A DNA stretch of 64,000 nucleotides. Source: Vibrio cyclitrophicus. GTDB taxonomy: Bacteria > Pseudomonadota > Gammaproteobacteria > Enterobacterales > Vibrionaceae. Every line of letters begins with the position of its first letter. The stretch's first letter is position 1. The position numbers and the translations under genes were made by a program. Of this stretch, positions 41,978 to 50,961 are shown piece by piece. The notes under the pieces were generated by a model, which did no database searches, had not been told where the DNA came from, and saw only the letters and a list, made by a program, of their open reading frames with translations. The stretch covers positions 1,302,001 to 1,366,000 of the forward strand of contig CP065367.1 of assembly GCA_023206055.1 (NCBI GenBank). The letters are read 5' to 3'.

Positions 41978-42460
41978 CTAGCTCTTAGCAACGTTGGCAA
42001 TGCCTTCAAGCTGTAGAACTGGAGCGGCGTCGATGTCTTCTGCATTCATCATTGCAGACACACGTTGCATCGAAGAAAGCAGTAAACTTTGCTCCCACGG
42101 CTCTAGGTTTTGGAACTTTTTCACGAAATTATCTTGTAGCGGCGGTGGCGCATTGCTCAGCAACTCTTGACCCTTTTCAGTCAGGTTTGCGTGTACTTTA
42201 CGTCGATCTGATTCACTACGTACTCGTTGTACATAGCCGTTCAATTCTAAACGGTCGATTATTGTAGTCGTGGTTGCTTGACTCACATTAGTTTGGTTAG
42301 ACAACTCTTTGATCGTCACATTGCCCATCTCTTGGATTGCTCTCATTAAGATTAATTGAGGGCCAGTCAAACCATACTCTTTACTCAGCTTTTTCGAATG
42401 TAAATCGATAGCGCGAATAATTTGGCGAATAGCGACCAGGATTTCGTCATGTTTGTCCAA
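41978..42460 (-). CDS. MarR family regulator, CosR/EctR-like
   Basis: A 160-aa MarR-type winged-helix dimer. Dimer helices lie at both ends; the winged HTH covers ~45-105 (TIKELSNQTNVSQATTTTIIDRL, then QRVRSESDRRKVHANLT, the wing). The sequence resembles what I remember of CosR from V. cholerae and V. parahaemolyticus, which represses ectoine and betaine genes at low salinity. Its place next to the bet-pro operon fits, although the two are separated by 363 bases and read in the same direction. The start TTG at 42460 has AAAGG eight bases before it. Identity with CosR should be checked; EctR-type regulators are similar. Confidence 0.78.
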   Translation of the reverse strand: MDKHDEILVAIRQIIRAIDLHSKKLSKEYGLTGPQLILMRAIQEMGNVTIKELSNQTNVSQATTTTIIDRLELNGYVQRVRSESDRRKVHANLTEKGQELLSNAPPPLQDNFVKKFQNLEPWEQSLLLSSMQRVSAMMNAEDIDAAPVLQLEGIANVAKS

Positions 42461-42823
42461 GATGCAGACCTTTGTACTAATTATATTGTGAGTGGCTTTA
42501 CAGTGTCTAAGCAATGAAATGTCCTGAAAGATTGAGTCAGGTGCGCTCGAATTACACTGTAAATTGATAATTTACTTCATTGATTTTTCCGCATTGTACT
42601 GATGTTCATACTATTCTCAATCTTTTCTATACCACTAAACTTGCGTGGTACGGCACTTTTGCCTAATGAAGGGGGAATCAAAGCTTCAATGAAGACAAAA
42701 ATAATGAGTCAGAGAATACAAACTAAAAGAATAATATATTTTAATAATCATAGAGGTAGAGAGACTTAACCCTCTCCACCCAATAAAAAACCAGCCCCAA
42801 TAGCTAAGCTGAAAAACGAAATT
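42461..42823. other. Intergenic region upstream of the MarR-type gene
   Basis: 363 bases, no gene. It holds the promoter of the MarR gene and, at its right end, the possible terminator of the bet-pro operon. Confidence 0.5.
42791..42811 (-). terminator. Possible terminator of the betIBA-proXWV operon
   Basis: Minus-strand CAGC...GCTG hairpin with a long loop, then T6, 13-33 bases beyond the proV stop. The stem is short, so the call is weak. Confidence 0.4.
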
Positions 42824-44035
42824 TTACGCGGCTGTATTCATCTGAAAGTTACCAGTAAGTGCATTATAAAACTCACTGTTATCCAAGATCCCAACCAATT
42901 GATTGTCTTCGACAAGTAAGATCGGGTGATTACTTAGCTGTTTCAGTTTAATCGCATCGCGCATACCGATCTCTGGGCTTGCCACTACCACACTCGACGC
43001 ACTGATTGCCGTTAAGTCGTCAGATTCGTTCCACTCAACAAGCGCTAAAGTCGATTCACCTTTTACAGACAAAGTACCTTCACTATGCTCAATCCATAAG
43101 TCTTTAGAGTCACAGATCTTCCAGCTTTCTTCTTCTTGTTTCAAAGAATCCAGAGGCTGCATCAACGAACGACCTTTGAGTACGTTCAACGGGTTAGTGT
43201 GTGCGACAAAATCTTTCACGTATTCCGTTTTTGGCGTCAGTACGATCTCTTCAGGCTTACCGTGTTGAATCAGTTTGCCAGACTCCATGATCGCGATGTT
43301 GTTACCAATCTTTAGTGCTTCATCTAGGTCGTGACTCACGAACAGAATCGTTTTGTTGAGTTTGTTTTGCAGCGTGATCAATTCATCTTGCAGCTGAGCA
43401 CGAATCAGTGGATCAAGCGCCGAGAACGGTTCATCCATTAATAGAATATCGGTGTCCATTGCGAACGCACGCGCCAAACCAACACGTTGCTGCATACCAC
43501 CAGAAAGCTCATGTGGGAATTTCGTTTCCCATTCGGCTAGGCCAACCATTTCAAGCTGTTCACGCGCCTTAGCACGACGAACATCTTTGGCGACACCTTG
43601 CATTTCAAGACCAAACGCCACGTTGTCTAATACGTTAAGCCATGGCATCAAAGCAAATTTTTGAAAAACCATGGATACACGGTGAGTACGAAGATGACGC
43701 AGAGTCGCTTCATCACACTGTGCTAAATCGACTTGTTGGTCACCGTCTTTGATTGTCAGTGAACCACGGCTGATCTCATTCAAGCCGTTAACTGCACGAA
43801 GCAAAGATGATTTACCAGAACCCGATAAGCCCATCAGCACGCAGATCTCACCTTCTTCAACCGTCAGAGACACATTATCTACACCCACGACTTGGCCAGT
43901 CTCATCAATGATCTCTTGGCGAGTTTTACCTTCGTCGAGTAGCTCAAGCGCTTGCTTCGACTTATCACCAAAAACAACATCAAGGTTTTTAATGGTAATC
44001 GCGTCCATTGTCTTTTTTTCCTGAGAGCTAGACAT
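42824..44035 (-). CDS. proV: Choline/betaine ABC transporter ATP-binding protein ProV
   Basis: A 403-aa ABC ATPase of the quaternary-amine uptake type. Walker A GLSGSGKSS near residue 65, Q-loop VFQKFALMPW near 112, ABC signature LSGGMQQRVGLARA near 165, Walker B DILLMDEPFSALDP near 187, H-loop VSHD. The C-terminal ~110 residues form a CBS-like regulatory domain (VVVASPEIGMRDAI, HPILLVEDNQLVG), used in this family as an osmotic or ionic sensor. ATG at 44035 lies two bases after the proW stop (TAATCATG), so translation is coupled. Last gene of the operon; drives choline or glycine betaine uptake across the inner membrane. Confidence 0.94.
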   Translation of the reverse strand: MSSSQEKKTMDAITIKNLDVVFGDKSKQALELLDEGKTRQEIIDETGQVVGVDNVSLTVEEGEICVLMGLSGSGKSSLLRAVNGLNEISRGSLTIKDGDQQVDLAQCDEATLRHLRTHRVSMVFQKFALMPWLNVLDNVAFGLEMQGVAKDVRRAKAREQLEMVGLAEWETKFPHELSGGMQQRVGLARAFAMDTDILLMDEPFSALDPLIRAQLQDELITLQNKLNKTILFVSHDLDEALKIGNNIAIMESGKLIQHGKPEEIVLTPKTEYVKDFVAHTNPLNVLKGRSLMQPLDSLKQEEESWKICDSKDLWIEHSEGTLSVKGESTLALVEWNESDDLTAISASSVVVASPEIGMRDAIKLKQLSNHPILLVEDNQLVGILDNSEFYNALTGNFQMNTAA

Positions 44036-44037
44036 GA

Positions 44038-44880
44038 TTAAGCCTCCTTCTGATTGGGAGTTTTGCACAAACGATCAAGAATGATAGCGACTAATACGAT
44101 CGCCAGTCCGGCTTCAAAACCTTGTGAGATGTTCACTGTGTTCAGTGCACGAACTACCGGTTTACCAAGCCCGTCAGCACCGACAAGAGCGGCGATAACC
44201 ACCATCGAAAGCGACAACATAATACATTGGGTGACACCCGCCATGATGCTTGGCAGAGCGGCAGGTAATTCAACTTTGAGCAGTAACTTCATGCGACTTG
44301 CACCAAAGGCTTTCCCCGCTTCGATCAACTCTTCAGGGACTTTCGTTACCCCTAAGTAGGTCAAGCGAATCGGTGCAGCTATCGCGAAAATAATGGTCGA
44401 GATTAAGCCAGGGACGATGCCCAAGCCGAATAGAACTAAAGTCGGAATCAGATACACAAACGTCGGAACCGTCTGCATTAAATCAAGGATGGGTCTAAGC
44501 ACCGTATATAACCAAGGGCGATGCGCGGCCATAATGCCAACTGGAACGCCAATTAATACGGAAATCGTTGTCGCTGCAAACACGAGGACAAAGGTTTCCA
44601 GCATTTCTTGCCAGTAGCCGAGGTTTAAAATGGTCAGCAAGGCTGCAACCACGAAAATCACAAGCGAGGGTTTACGGTGTAAGTACCATGCAATCGCCGC
44701 AGTAATAACGATTGGTAAAGCCGGTGGCATCCACTTAAATACATCGACTAAAAACAGAATAACGGTTTCTAAAAAGATAGAAATAGCATCAAAAAAGCCC
44801 GCTGCGTTGATAGTTAACCAGTCAACACCCGCTTCCATCCATTGTCCGACAGGGATTTTGTTTTCCGTAATAAAATTCAC
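44038..44880 (-). CDS. proW: Choline/betaine ABC transporter permease ProW
   Basis: A 280-aa inner-membrane permease of the OpuAB/ProW family with about seven hydrophobic segments. The EAA loop that contacts ProV is in IEAGKAFGASRMKLLLKVELPAALPSIMAG near residues 187-216. An N-terminal periplasmic part of ~40 residues is much shorter than in E. coli ProW, as is usual for choline-type ChoW. The start is GTG at 44880 with a GGCAATATT stretch before it. It follows proX by 95 bases and couples to proV. Part of the complex ProXWV that brings choline in for BetA and BetB. Confidence 0.92.
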   Translation of the reverse strand: MNFITENKIPVGQWMEAGVDWLTINAAGFFDAISIFLETVILFLVDVFKWMPPALPIVITAAIAWYLHRKPSLVIFVVAALLTILNLGYWQEMLETFVLVFAATTISVLIGVPVGIMAAHRPWLYTVLRPILDLMQTVPTFVYLIPTLVLFGLGIVPGLISTIIFAIAAPIRLTYLGVTKVPEELIEAGKAFGASRMKLLLKVELPAALPSIMAGVTQCIMLSLSMVVIAALVGADGLGKPVVRALNTVNISQGFEAGLAIVLVAIILDRLCKTPNQKEA

Positions 44881-44975
44881 AATATTGCCTTTTATTATGG
44901 GTGGGCTACTTCAAACCAATCGATAAATTGGTCAGCCCACCTTTATTATTTATGTAGCTGTTGAGATAGGTAGAA

Positions 44976-45953
44976 CTAAGCTTTAACTTGTTTTAGGTAT
45001 TCAGTGACGGCTTGAGTCGCTGATTCACCTTTATGCGTTTTTACATTGTCTAACCAAGCTTCCACTTGTTGAGGGTTCTTGTTCAACCATTGTTGCGCCG
45101 CTTTTTCTGGCTTCACTTTTTGGTTAAGAATCTCTTCCATCAACTGGTTTTCCATCTCTAGAGTGAATTCTAGGTTTTGTAGAAGTTGACCGACGTTTGC
45201 ACACTCAGACAGGTAGTTTGAACGAACGTTAGTGTAAACATTCGCGCCACCGTAGTTCGGGCCAAAGAAGTCGTCACCACCTGATAGGTATTCCATCTCA
45301 ACATTGCTGTTCATTGGGTGCGGTGCCCAACCAAGGTAAACGATCCACTGGCTACGACGAGCAGCGCGAGATACTTGCGATACCATGCCCGCTTCACTTG
45401 ATTCAACTAGGCTGAAATCTTTCAAGCCAAACGCGTCAGAATCAATCATTGATTGGATTAAGCGGTTACCGTCATTGCCCGGTTCGATACCGTAGATGCG
45501 GTCTTTAAATTTGTCGGCATGTTTTGCTAGGTCTGCGAAGCTTTTTACGCCAGAGTCGTACACATATTTTGGTACAGCTAGCGTGTATTTTGCGCCTTCA
45601 AGGTTGGCACGAACGGTTTCAACCGTGCCCGCTTCACGGTACTTAGCAATATCGCCTTCCATGGTTGGCATCCAGTTACCTAGGAATACATCAATATCGC
45701 CGTTCGCCATTGAAGAGTAAGTCACCGGTACTGAAAGTAGGTCGGTTTTGGTTTTGTAACCAAGACCTTTTAATAGTTCAGAAGTAACGGCGGTTGTTGC
45801 GGTAATGTCAGTCCAGCCTACATCAGCGAAGCGAACGTTTTCACATTGCTGCGGTTCAATAGAAGCGTTAGCGTAAGCACTGAACGCGAATGAACTGATG
45901 GCTAGCGTTACGAGCGCCTTTTTTGTAGCGGTTTGTTTATGTTGAGTCGTCAT
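44976..45953 (-). CDS. proX: Choline/betaine ABC transporter substrate-binding protein ProX
   Basis: A 325-aa periplasmic binding protein with a Sec signal peptide (residues 1-30, cleavage after YANA). The type II binding fold shows VRFADVGWTDITATTA near 40, DIDVFLGNWMPTM near 87 (Trp in the aromatic box), YGIEPGNDGNRLIQSMI near 154 and VYLGWAPHPMN near 203 (second Trp). These agree with ChoX-type choline-binding proteins, which hold the quaternary amine in an aromatic cage. It follows betA, separated by 119 bases with a hairpin. The ATG has AAGGAA before it. Substrate: choline most likely, because the genes sit with betA/betB. Confidence 0.93.
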   Translation of the reverse strand: MTTQHKQTATKKALVTLAISSFAFSAYANASIEPQQCENVRFADVGWTDITATTAVTSELLKGLGYKTKTDLLSVPVTYSSMANGDIDVFLGNWMPTMEGDIAKYREAGTVETVRANLEGAKYTLAVPKYVYDSGVKSFADLAKHADKFKDRIYGIEPGNDGNRLIQSMIDSDAFGLKDFSLVESSEAGMVSQVSRAARRSQWIVYLGWAPHPMNSNVEMEYLSGGDDFFGPNYGGANVYTNVRSNYLSECANVGQLLQNLEFTLEMENQLMEEILNQKVKPEKAAQQWLNKNPQQVEAWLDNVKTHKGESATQAVTEYLKQVKA

Positions 45954-45980
45954 AATGATTCCTTTTTATCTTTCCTTTTT

Positions 45981-46008
45981 CTGCCCTAACTCATACTAAT
46001 CGGGGCAG
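45981..46008. other. Intercistronic hairpin between betA and proX
   Basis: CTGCCC / GGGCAG stem with a 16-base loop in the gap between betA and proX. Facing the operon's direction it has no T-run after it, so it is more likely an mRNA processing or stability element than a terminator. Confidence 0.45.
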
Positions 46009-46072
46009 TTTTCTGACTTTTGACTAATTTTGGTTGTTACTTTTTTATTATTTTTATATCAATAACAGATAC

Positions 46073-47785
46073 TTAAGCTTCTCTTACTGGTTTATTGATT
46101 CTTTGCTTCTCTTGCCACTCAGGTGCAATCCACACTGGAACGTCCTGCTCTTTGAGCGTTGGCTTACCCAAAATCAAATCGGAAGCACGCTCGGCAACCA
46201 TAATGGTCGGGGCGTTCAAGTTTCCGTTTGGAATAACAGGGAAAACAGATGAGTCAACAACGCGCAAATTGTCAATGCCGCGAACGCGACACTCTTCATC
46301 AAGCACTGCCATGGGATCATCATCAGCGCCCATTTTGCAGCCACATGAAGGGTGATACGCACTTTCAACGTTCTGCTTAACCCATTCGTCGATTGCTTCA
46401 TCAGAAGTCACACTTAGACCCGGCTGAATCTCTTCACCTCGGTACACATCCATCGCAGGTTGAGACAAAATCTCACGCGTCAGACGAATACAATCGCGCC
46501 AATCTTGGCGGTCTTGCTCAGTCGAGATGTAGTTGAAAATGATCTCTGGCTTGGCATGCGGATCAGCCGAAGTGATCGCAACCGTACCGCGACTTTCTGG
46601 CTTATTAGGTCCAACGTGTACTTGGAAACCGTGACCATCAAAGGCCGCTTGGCCGTCGTAACGCATTGCTGCTGGTAGGAAATGGTATTGAATATTTGGC
46701 CACTTCAACCCTTTGCGAGAACGAATAAACGCACATGATTCAAAGTGGTTAGTAGCACCCAAACCTTTACGAGTCAGAATCCATTCCGCGCCAATCATGC
46801 CTTTGCTAACTAAACCAAGCTTACTGTTAAGCGTGATGGGTTCGTTACAGTGGTATTGGAAGTACACTTCTAGGTGGTCTTGTAGGTTTTCACCGACGCC
46901 ACTGAGTTCGTGTTTCAGCTCTACACCAGCCTTTTCAAGCACGGCTTTCGGGCCGATACCAGAAAGTTGCAGCAGTTGAACAGAACCGATAGAACCGGCA
47001 GAAGAGATCACTTCTTTGTTCGCGACCGCGACTTGAGTATTGCCTGACTTTTCAAACTCGACACCGACTGCTTTCAGACCTGATTGGCCAGTTGAGTCTT
47101 GTGCTTCAAGTAAGAAACGGCGCGCCACGATGCCTTTCTTCAAGGTCAGGTTTGAACGCTTCAATGCACGGCGCAGATAAGCGTTAGAGGTTGAGGCTCT
47201 CACTCCCTTGTCTACCGTCATATGCATGGTGCCGAAGCCTTCTTGCTGGTAGCCGTTATAGTCTTGTGTTTCCGGGTAACCAGCGTCTTTACCTGCATCA
47301 ATGAATGCTTGGTAAAGCGGGTTCAGATCCATATCGTTACCGTTACAAGTGCCTACTGGGCCATTGTCGCCACGGTATTGATCGCCACCTTTGTTCCATG
47401 ATTCAGCACGGCGAAAATAAGGCAAACACGCTTGGTAATTCCAACCGGCAGCACCCTCTTCTTCCCACTGGTCGAAGTCACAAGCATGACCACGCACGTA
47501 AACCATGCCATTGATTGATGAGCTACCACCTAACACTTTGCCGCGTGGGCAGTGCAGTTCACGTCCATCAAGGCCTGGCTCTTGTTGAGTCTCAAACTGC
47601 CATGCATATTTTTCAGTATTCATCGGGTAGGAAAGCGCTGTTGGCATTTGGATAAAAATGCTCTTATCCGTACCACCCGCTTCCAGTAATAAAACGCTAT
47701 GTTCACCGCTTTCCGTTAGCCTATCCGCTAACACACAGCCGGCCGAACCCGCGCCGACGATAATATAATCGTAGCGTTGTTCCAT
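46073..47785 (-). CDS. betA: Choline dehydrogenase BetA
   Basis: A 570-aa FAD-dependent GMC oxidoreductase that oxidises choline to betaine aldehyde at the inner membrane. The N-terminal FAD loop is YIIVGAGSAGCVLADRL (residues 6-22), then LLLEAGG near 34; the GMC signature 1 is in GKVLGGSSSINGMVYVRGH near 82-100; signature 2 GSIGSVQLLQLSGIGP near 267; the C-terminal active-site His is in ESAYHPSCGCKMG near 466, and NLNAPTIMVAER near 520 completes the fold. Length and order match BetA. Third gene of the operon betI-betB-betA. Confidence 0.96.
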   Translation of the reverse strand: MEQRYDYIIVGAGSAGCVLADRLTESGEHSVLLLEAGGTDKSIFIQMPTALSYPMNTEKYAWQFETQQEPGLDGRELHCPRGKVLGGSSSINGMVYVRGHACDFDQWEEEGAAGWNYQACLPYFRRAESWNKGGDQYRGDNGPVGTCNGNDMDLNPLYQAFIDAGKDAGYPETQDYNGYQQEGFGTMHMTVDKGVRASTSNAYLRRALKRSNLTLKKGIVARRFLLEAQDSTGQSGLKAVGVEFEKSGNTQVAVANKEVISSAGSIGSVQLLQLSGIGPKAVLEKAGVELKHELSGVGENLQDHLEVYFQYHCNEPITLNSKLGLVSKGMIGAEWILTRKGLGATNHFESCAFIRSRKGLKWPNIQYHFLPAAMRYDGQAAFDGHGFQVHVGPNKPESRGTVAITSADPHAKPEIIFNYISTEQDRQDWRDCIRLTREILSQPAMDVYRGEEIQPGLSVTSDEAIDEWVKQNVESAYHPSCGCKMGADDDPMAVLDEECRVRGIDNLRVVDSSVFPVIPNGNLNAPTIMVAERASDLILGKPTLKEQDVPVWIAPEWQEKQRINKPVREA

Positions 47786-47813
47786 ATTTTAAGTTCCCTG
47801 AGATGAGTCAGTG

Positions 47814-47837
47814 AGGCTAGCTCTTTTAAGCTAGCCT
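47814..47837. other. Intercistronic hairpin between betB and betA
   Basis: Perfect nine-base stem AGGCTAGCT / AGCTAGCCT around a six-base loop, in the 72-base gap between betB and betA. There is no T-run in the operon's direction, so it probably tunes mRNA stability or partial read-through. Confidence 0.55.
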
Positions 47838-47857
47838 GTTGAATTAAGTTTTACGCG

Positions 47858-49318
47858 TTAGGCATAAGGGCTGGCGTAATCGCCTAGCTCAATAAGAATG
47901 CTCTTCGTTTGCGTATAGTGGAGTAGAGTTTCTGGGCCATTTTCACGACCAACACCCGAAAGCTTGTAGCCACCAACAGGCATTTCTGCAGGTGAGTCAC
48001 CCCACGTATTAACCCAACAAATACCTGCCTGCATTTGATGAATAACACGGTGAGCACGAGAAAGGTTTTGCGTGAACACGCCAGCAGCCAGGCCGTACTT
48101 AGTATCGTTAGCACGACGAATCACATCGTCTTCATCAGTGAACTTCAACACCGACATTACAGGGCCAAAGATCTCTTGTTGGACGTGTGGCATGTTATCT
48201 TCGCAGTCCACAAACACGGTTGGGACAACAAAGTTGCCGTTCGCTAGCCCGTTGTCAGTCACTTGATAACCGCCAGTCAGCAATGTTGCGCCAGACTGTT
48301 TTGCTAGCTCAATCGCTTCAAGAACTTTTGAAAGGTGCTCTTTAGAAATCAACGCACCAATTTGAGTCTCCATGTCCATTGGATCACCAATGATCAGTTT
48401 TTCAGTGCGTGTCTTAAGTTGGTCGATAAAATCGTTGTAGATGTTTTCGTGTACATAAACACGAGTACCATTGGTACACACTTCACCTTGGGTGTAAAAG
48501 TTTGCGACCATAGAAGCGGAAACCGCATCATCCAATTTCGCATCATCAAACACGATCATTGGAGATTTGCCACCAAGTTCCATGGTCACCGATTTAAGCG
48601 TCTTAGCGCTATCCGCCATCACAGCCTTACCAGTGCCGGTTTCACCTGTGAAAGACACTTTAGAGATGTCTGGATGAGCCGTTAGCATTTGGCCGACACG
48701 GTAGTCACCCTGAACCACGTTAAATACACCATCTGGAAGGCCTGCTTCGGTAAATATCTCAGCAAGCTTAAGTGCCGTTAGCGGGGTTTCTTCGGAAGGT
48801 TTGAAAATCATCGCATTACCCGCAGCCAATGCCGGAGCCGATTTCCACATCGCGATTTGAATTGGGTAGTTCCACGCGCCAATACCGGCACAGATGCCAA
48901 GCGGTTCACGACGAGTGTAGAAAAATTGAGATTCACTAAGGGGTTGTTGATCGCCTTGAAGTGTAGGAGCGAGGCCTGCGAAGTATTCAATCACATCGGC
49001 ACCAGACGCTACATCTACTTCAATCGCTTCTTGCAGTGGCTTACCCGTGTCAACAACCTCAAGGTTTGCAAGGTCATCATTTCGAGCTCTAAGTATCGCT
49101 ACCGCTTTCAAAAGAATACGACTGCGTTCCATGGCCGTCATTGCTGACCATACCGCAAATCCACGTTTCGCAGATTCAATAGCGCTATCCACGTCCGCTG
49201 AAGAGGCGTGGCCTAACGTTGCGATAGGTTCGCCGTTTGCCGGGTTGATACTATCAAAGGTTTCACCAGACGTAGCTTTAACCGCTGCGCCATCGATGTA
49301 TAACGAGTTCATTTCCAT
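47858..49318 (-). CDS. betB: Betaine aldehyde dehydrogenase BetB
   Basis: A 486-aa NAD(P)-dependent aldehyde dehydrogenase, which turns betaine aldehyde into glycine betaine. Motifs: IGAWNYPIQIAMWKSAPALAAGN near 145-167, FTGETGTGKAVM near 227 (cofactor loop), VTMELGGKSP near 247 (catalytic Glu), FYTQGEVCTNGTRVYV near 277 (catalytic Cys in the EVC motif) and EIFGPVMSVL near 380. ATG at 49318 (MEMNSLYIDG) is the family start; a longer frame begins earlier but adds no conserved residues. Second gene of the operon, 96 bases after betI. Confidence 0.95.
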   Translation of the reverse strand: MEMNSLYIDGAAVKATSGETFDSINPANGEPIATLGHASSADVDSAIESAKRGFAVWSAMTAMERSRILLKAVAILRARNDDLANLEVVDTGKPLQEAIEVDVASGADVIEYFAGLAPTLQGDQQPLSESQFFYTRREPLGICAGIGAWNYPIQIAMWKSAPALAAGNAMIFKPSEETPLTALKLAEIFTEAGLPDGVFNVVQGDYRVGQMLTAHPDISKVSFTGETGTGKAVMADSAKTLKSVTMELGGKSPMIVFDDAKLDDAVSASMVANFYTQGEVCTNGTRVYVHENIYNDFIDQLKTRTEKLIIGDPMDMETQIGALISKEHLSKVLEAIELAKQSGATLLTGGYQVTDNGLANGNFVVPTVFVDCEDNMPHVQQEIFGPVMSVLKFTDEDDVIRRANDTKYGLAAGVFTQNLSRAHRVIHQMQAGICWVNTWGDSPAEMPVGGYKLSGVGRENGPETLLHYTQTKSILIELGDYASPYA

Positions 49319-49414
49319 TTGAGATTCTGACTTAATTATTGTTATTAGACTCTGCTGGTCTATGTGTGAGTATTTATCGTTCAAGTACTATGATTGCAAT
49401 GCGACGACCACGTT

Positions 49415-50017
49415 CTATGCGGTGTTACACGAGTAAAACGTCAGTTGTTTATCAAGATAATCATTGATGATGGCACGCGCCTTTTGAGCATCGATACCAC
49501 CTGGGTTTAGTGTGCCTCTCAGCCACAAACCATCAATCAGAGAAGCAATCCCGTGAGCAACGAGATCCGCTTGTTCATGATTCAAAATACCTTTCAACTC
49601 AAGACGTAAGTGTGAAATCAAACGTTTTTCATTCACACGCTGCAGTCTTTTCAACTGCTCGTCATGCATTGAATATGACCAAAATGCCAACCACGCCTTC
49701 GCGACCTTATTTTCGGCTTGGTAACCTTCGAAGTTACCATCGATGATCGCGTTTATTCTCTGTTGGTGAGCATCAACAGGAAGCGCTTTTAGTGACGTGG
49801 TGATGGTATTGGAAAGTTGGCGAAGGATTTCACGCATGGTCTCTTCAAGCAGACCGTGCTTTCCACCAAAATAGTGATTAATAATGCCAGTGGAGACTCC
49901 CGCTTCTTTGCTGATCAACGCAATACTCGCGGCATGCAAACCCACTCGATCAATCACCGTCATGGTGGCTTGAACAAGCTGTGGTTTACGTATATCAGGC
50001 ATCCCAACCTTCGGCAT
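49415..50017 (-). CDS. betI: Choline-responsive repressor BetI
   Basis: A 200-aa TetR-family repressor. HTH near residues 10-55, with IALISKEAGVSTGIINHYFGGKHGLL being the BetI-type turn and recognition helix. The ligand domain ends with ASLIDGLWLRGTLNPGGID near 170, a conserved BetI segment. It is the first gene of the betIBA-proXWV operon and likely represses it until choline is present. A palindromic TGAACGTTCA lies 24 bases before its start. The predicted salinity regulator encoded at 41978 may act on the same promoter. Confidence 0.95.
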   Translation of the reverse strand: MPKVGMPDIRKPQLVQATMTVIDRVGLHAASIALISKEAGVSTGIINHYFGGKHGLLEETMREILRQLSNTITTSLKALPVDAHQQRINAIIDGNFEGYQAENKVAKAWLAFWSYSMHDEQLKRLQRVNEKRLISHLRLELKGILNHEQADLVAHGIASLIDGLWLRGTLNPGGIDAQKARAIINDYLDKQLTFYSCNTA

Positions 50018-50445
50018 TTCTCAGTCCTTTTATTTTATATTGAACGTTCAGTTAAATATAAAATGACAGAAATTTAGTTAGGGTTCAAATGATTATTTAA
50101 AACAAACTCGCAACAACACAGCATTCAAAAACCAACAAACCAATTAAAAACAATCAATTAAATATCATTTAGGGCACTAATGAATTCAATTAAAGATTTG
50201 AGGTGTGATAGTTAATGGTCAAATGTTTTCGCTCAATAAGAACAAAACTTAACCATTTATCTTCTGTGCCAGACAGGATGATACACAGCGGATAAGTATC
50301 GTTATTTGTGGTTAAGAAGGGATAATCGATGGCGTGATTGATGAATAGGATGAATGGAAATCAGATACCAAGAGAGCACCATAAACCAGTTAGGTGCTCT
50401 CATTTTTCCCACAAATATTGAGGTAATAAAGCGTGGTTAGTTCAA
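50018..50445. promoter_or_regulatory. Promoter region of the betIBA-proXWV operon
   Basis: 428 bases with no gene, A+T-rich, holding the BetI-type operator at its left end. The right part is the space after the lipoprotein gene at 50446. Confidence 0.6.
50041..50050. promoter_or_regulatory. Candidate BetI operator
   Basis: TGAACGTTCA, a perfect ten-base palindrome within TATTGAACGTTCAGTTAAATA, 24 bases upstream of the betI start. It matches the pattern known for BetI sites, an inverted repeat around TTGAAC/GTTCA. Binding not tested. Confidence 0.65.
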
Positions 50446-50952
50446 CTAAAAAGCCAAGTGATAACTATTGCTCGGTTGATCCAGTGAAATCACCCAACTT
50501 TGCTCTTGTTCACTGCTGCTCATCGGCACCCAACGAGCGTAAATTTGTTCCCAGTTCCCATTCACTTCCAATTCCACAACATCGATTTGAGTTGGGTATA
50601 CCGTTGTGATTCTAGACAATGGGTCAGCGACAATATCACCGTTACTCATGACAAATGCCGATTCGGAATACAAGTGCAGCGCTCCCGAAGTGGCTCCCGT
50701 GTAATCCATCGACAAACTGATCTTCTCACCGACATCAAACGAAAACCCTGCTTGTGCAACAATCTCCGAAGTGTCGGTTATCGTTGCAACGCCTGGCTGA
50801 GCAGGGGAAGCGGGCGTCTGAACCGGTGTTGGCGTGGTCGATGGTGTTTGGGCTGGCGCAGCACTTGAGCTTCCGCCACCACCTCCACCGCCACAGGCTG
50901 CGACTAACAAAGGCAAAGAACTGATGGTGAATAGTTTAATTGTATAATTCAT
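50446..50952 (-). CDS. Predicted lipoprotein of unknown function
   Basis: A 168-aa lipoprotein: signal peptide with lipobox VAAC, Cys20, directly followed by a run of seven Gly and a Ser/Ala/Pro/Thr/Gln-rich linker (residues ~21-55). The remaining ~110 residues look beta-rich and end with VISLDQPSNSYHLAF. It lies 9 bases after the LruC-domain gene on the same strand, so the two form an operon. The linker suggests it is held at the outer membrane with a domain reaching into the periplasm or outside. No family recognised. Confidence 0.7.
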   Translation of the reverse strand: MNYTIKLFTISSLPLLVAACGGGGGGGSSSAAPAQTPSTTPTPVQTPASPAQPGVATITDTSEIVAQAGFSFDVGEKISLSMDYTGATSGALHLYSESAFVMSNGDIVADPLSRITTVYPTQIDVVELEVNGNWEQIYARWVPMSSSEQEQSWVISLDQPSNSYHLAF

Positions 50953-50961
50953 GGTGCTCTC

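Noticed and set aside
50500..50868. 122-codon frame opposite the lipoprotein gene
   Set aside because: Reads through the complement of the Gly/Pro-rich linker and has an unnatural Arg/Trp/Cys-rich composition; a shadow.
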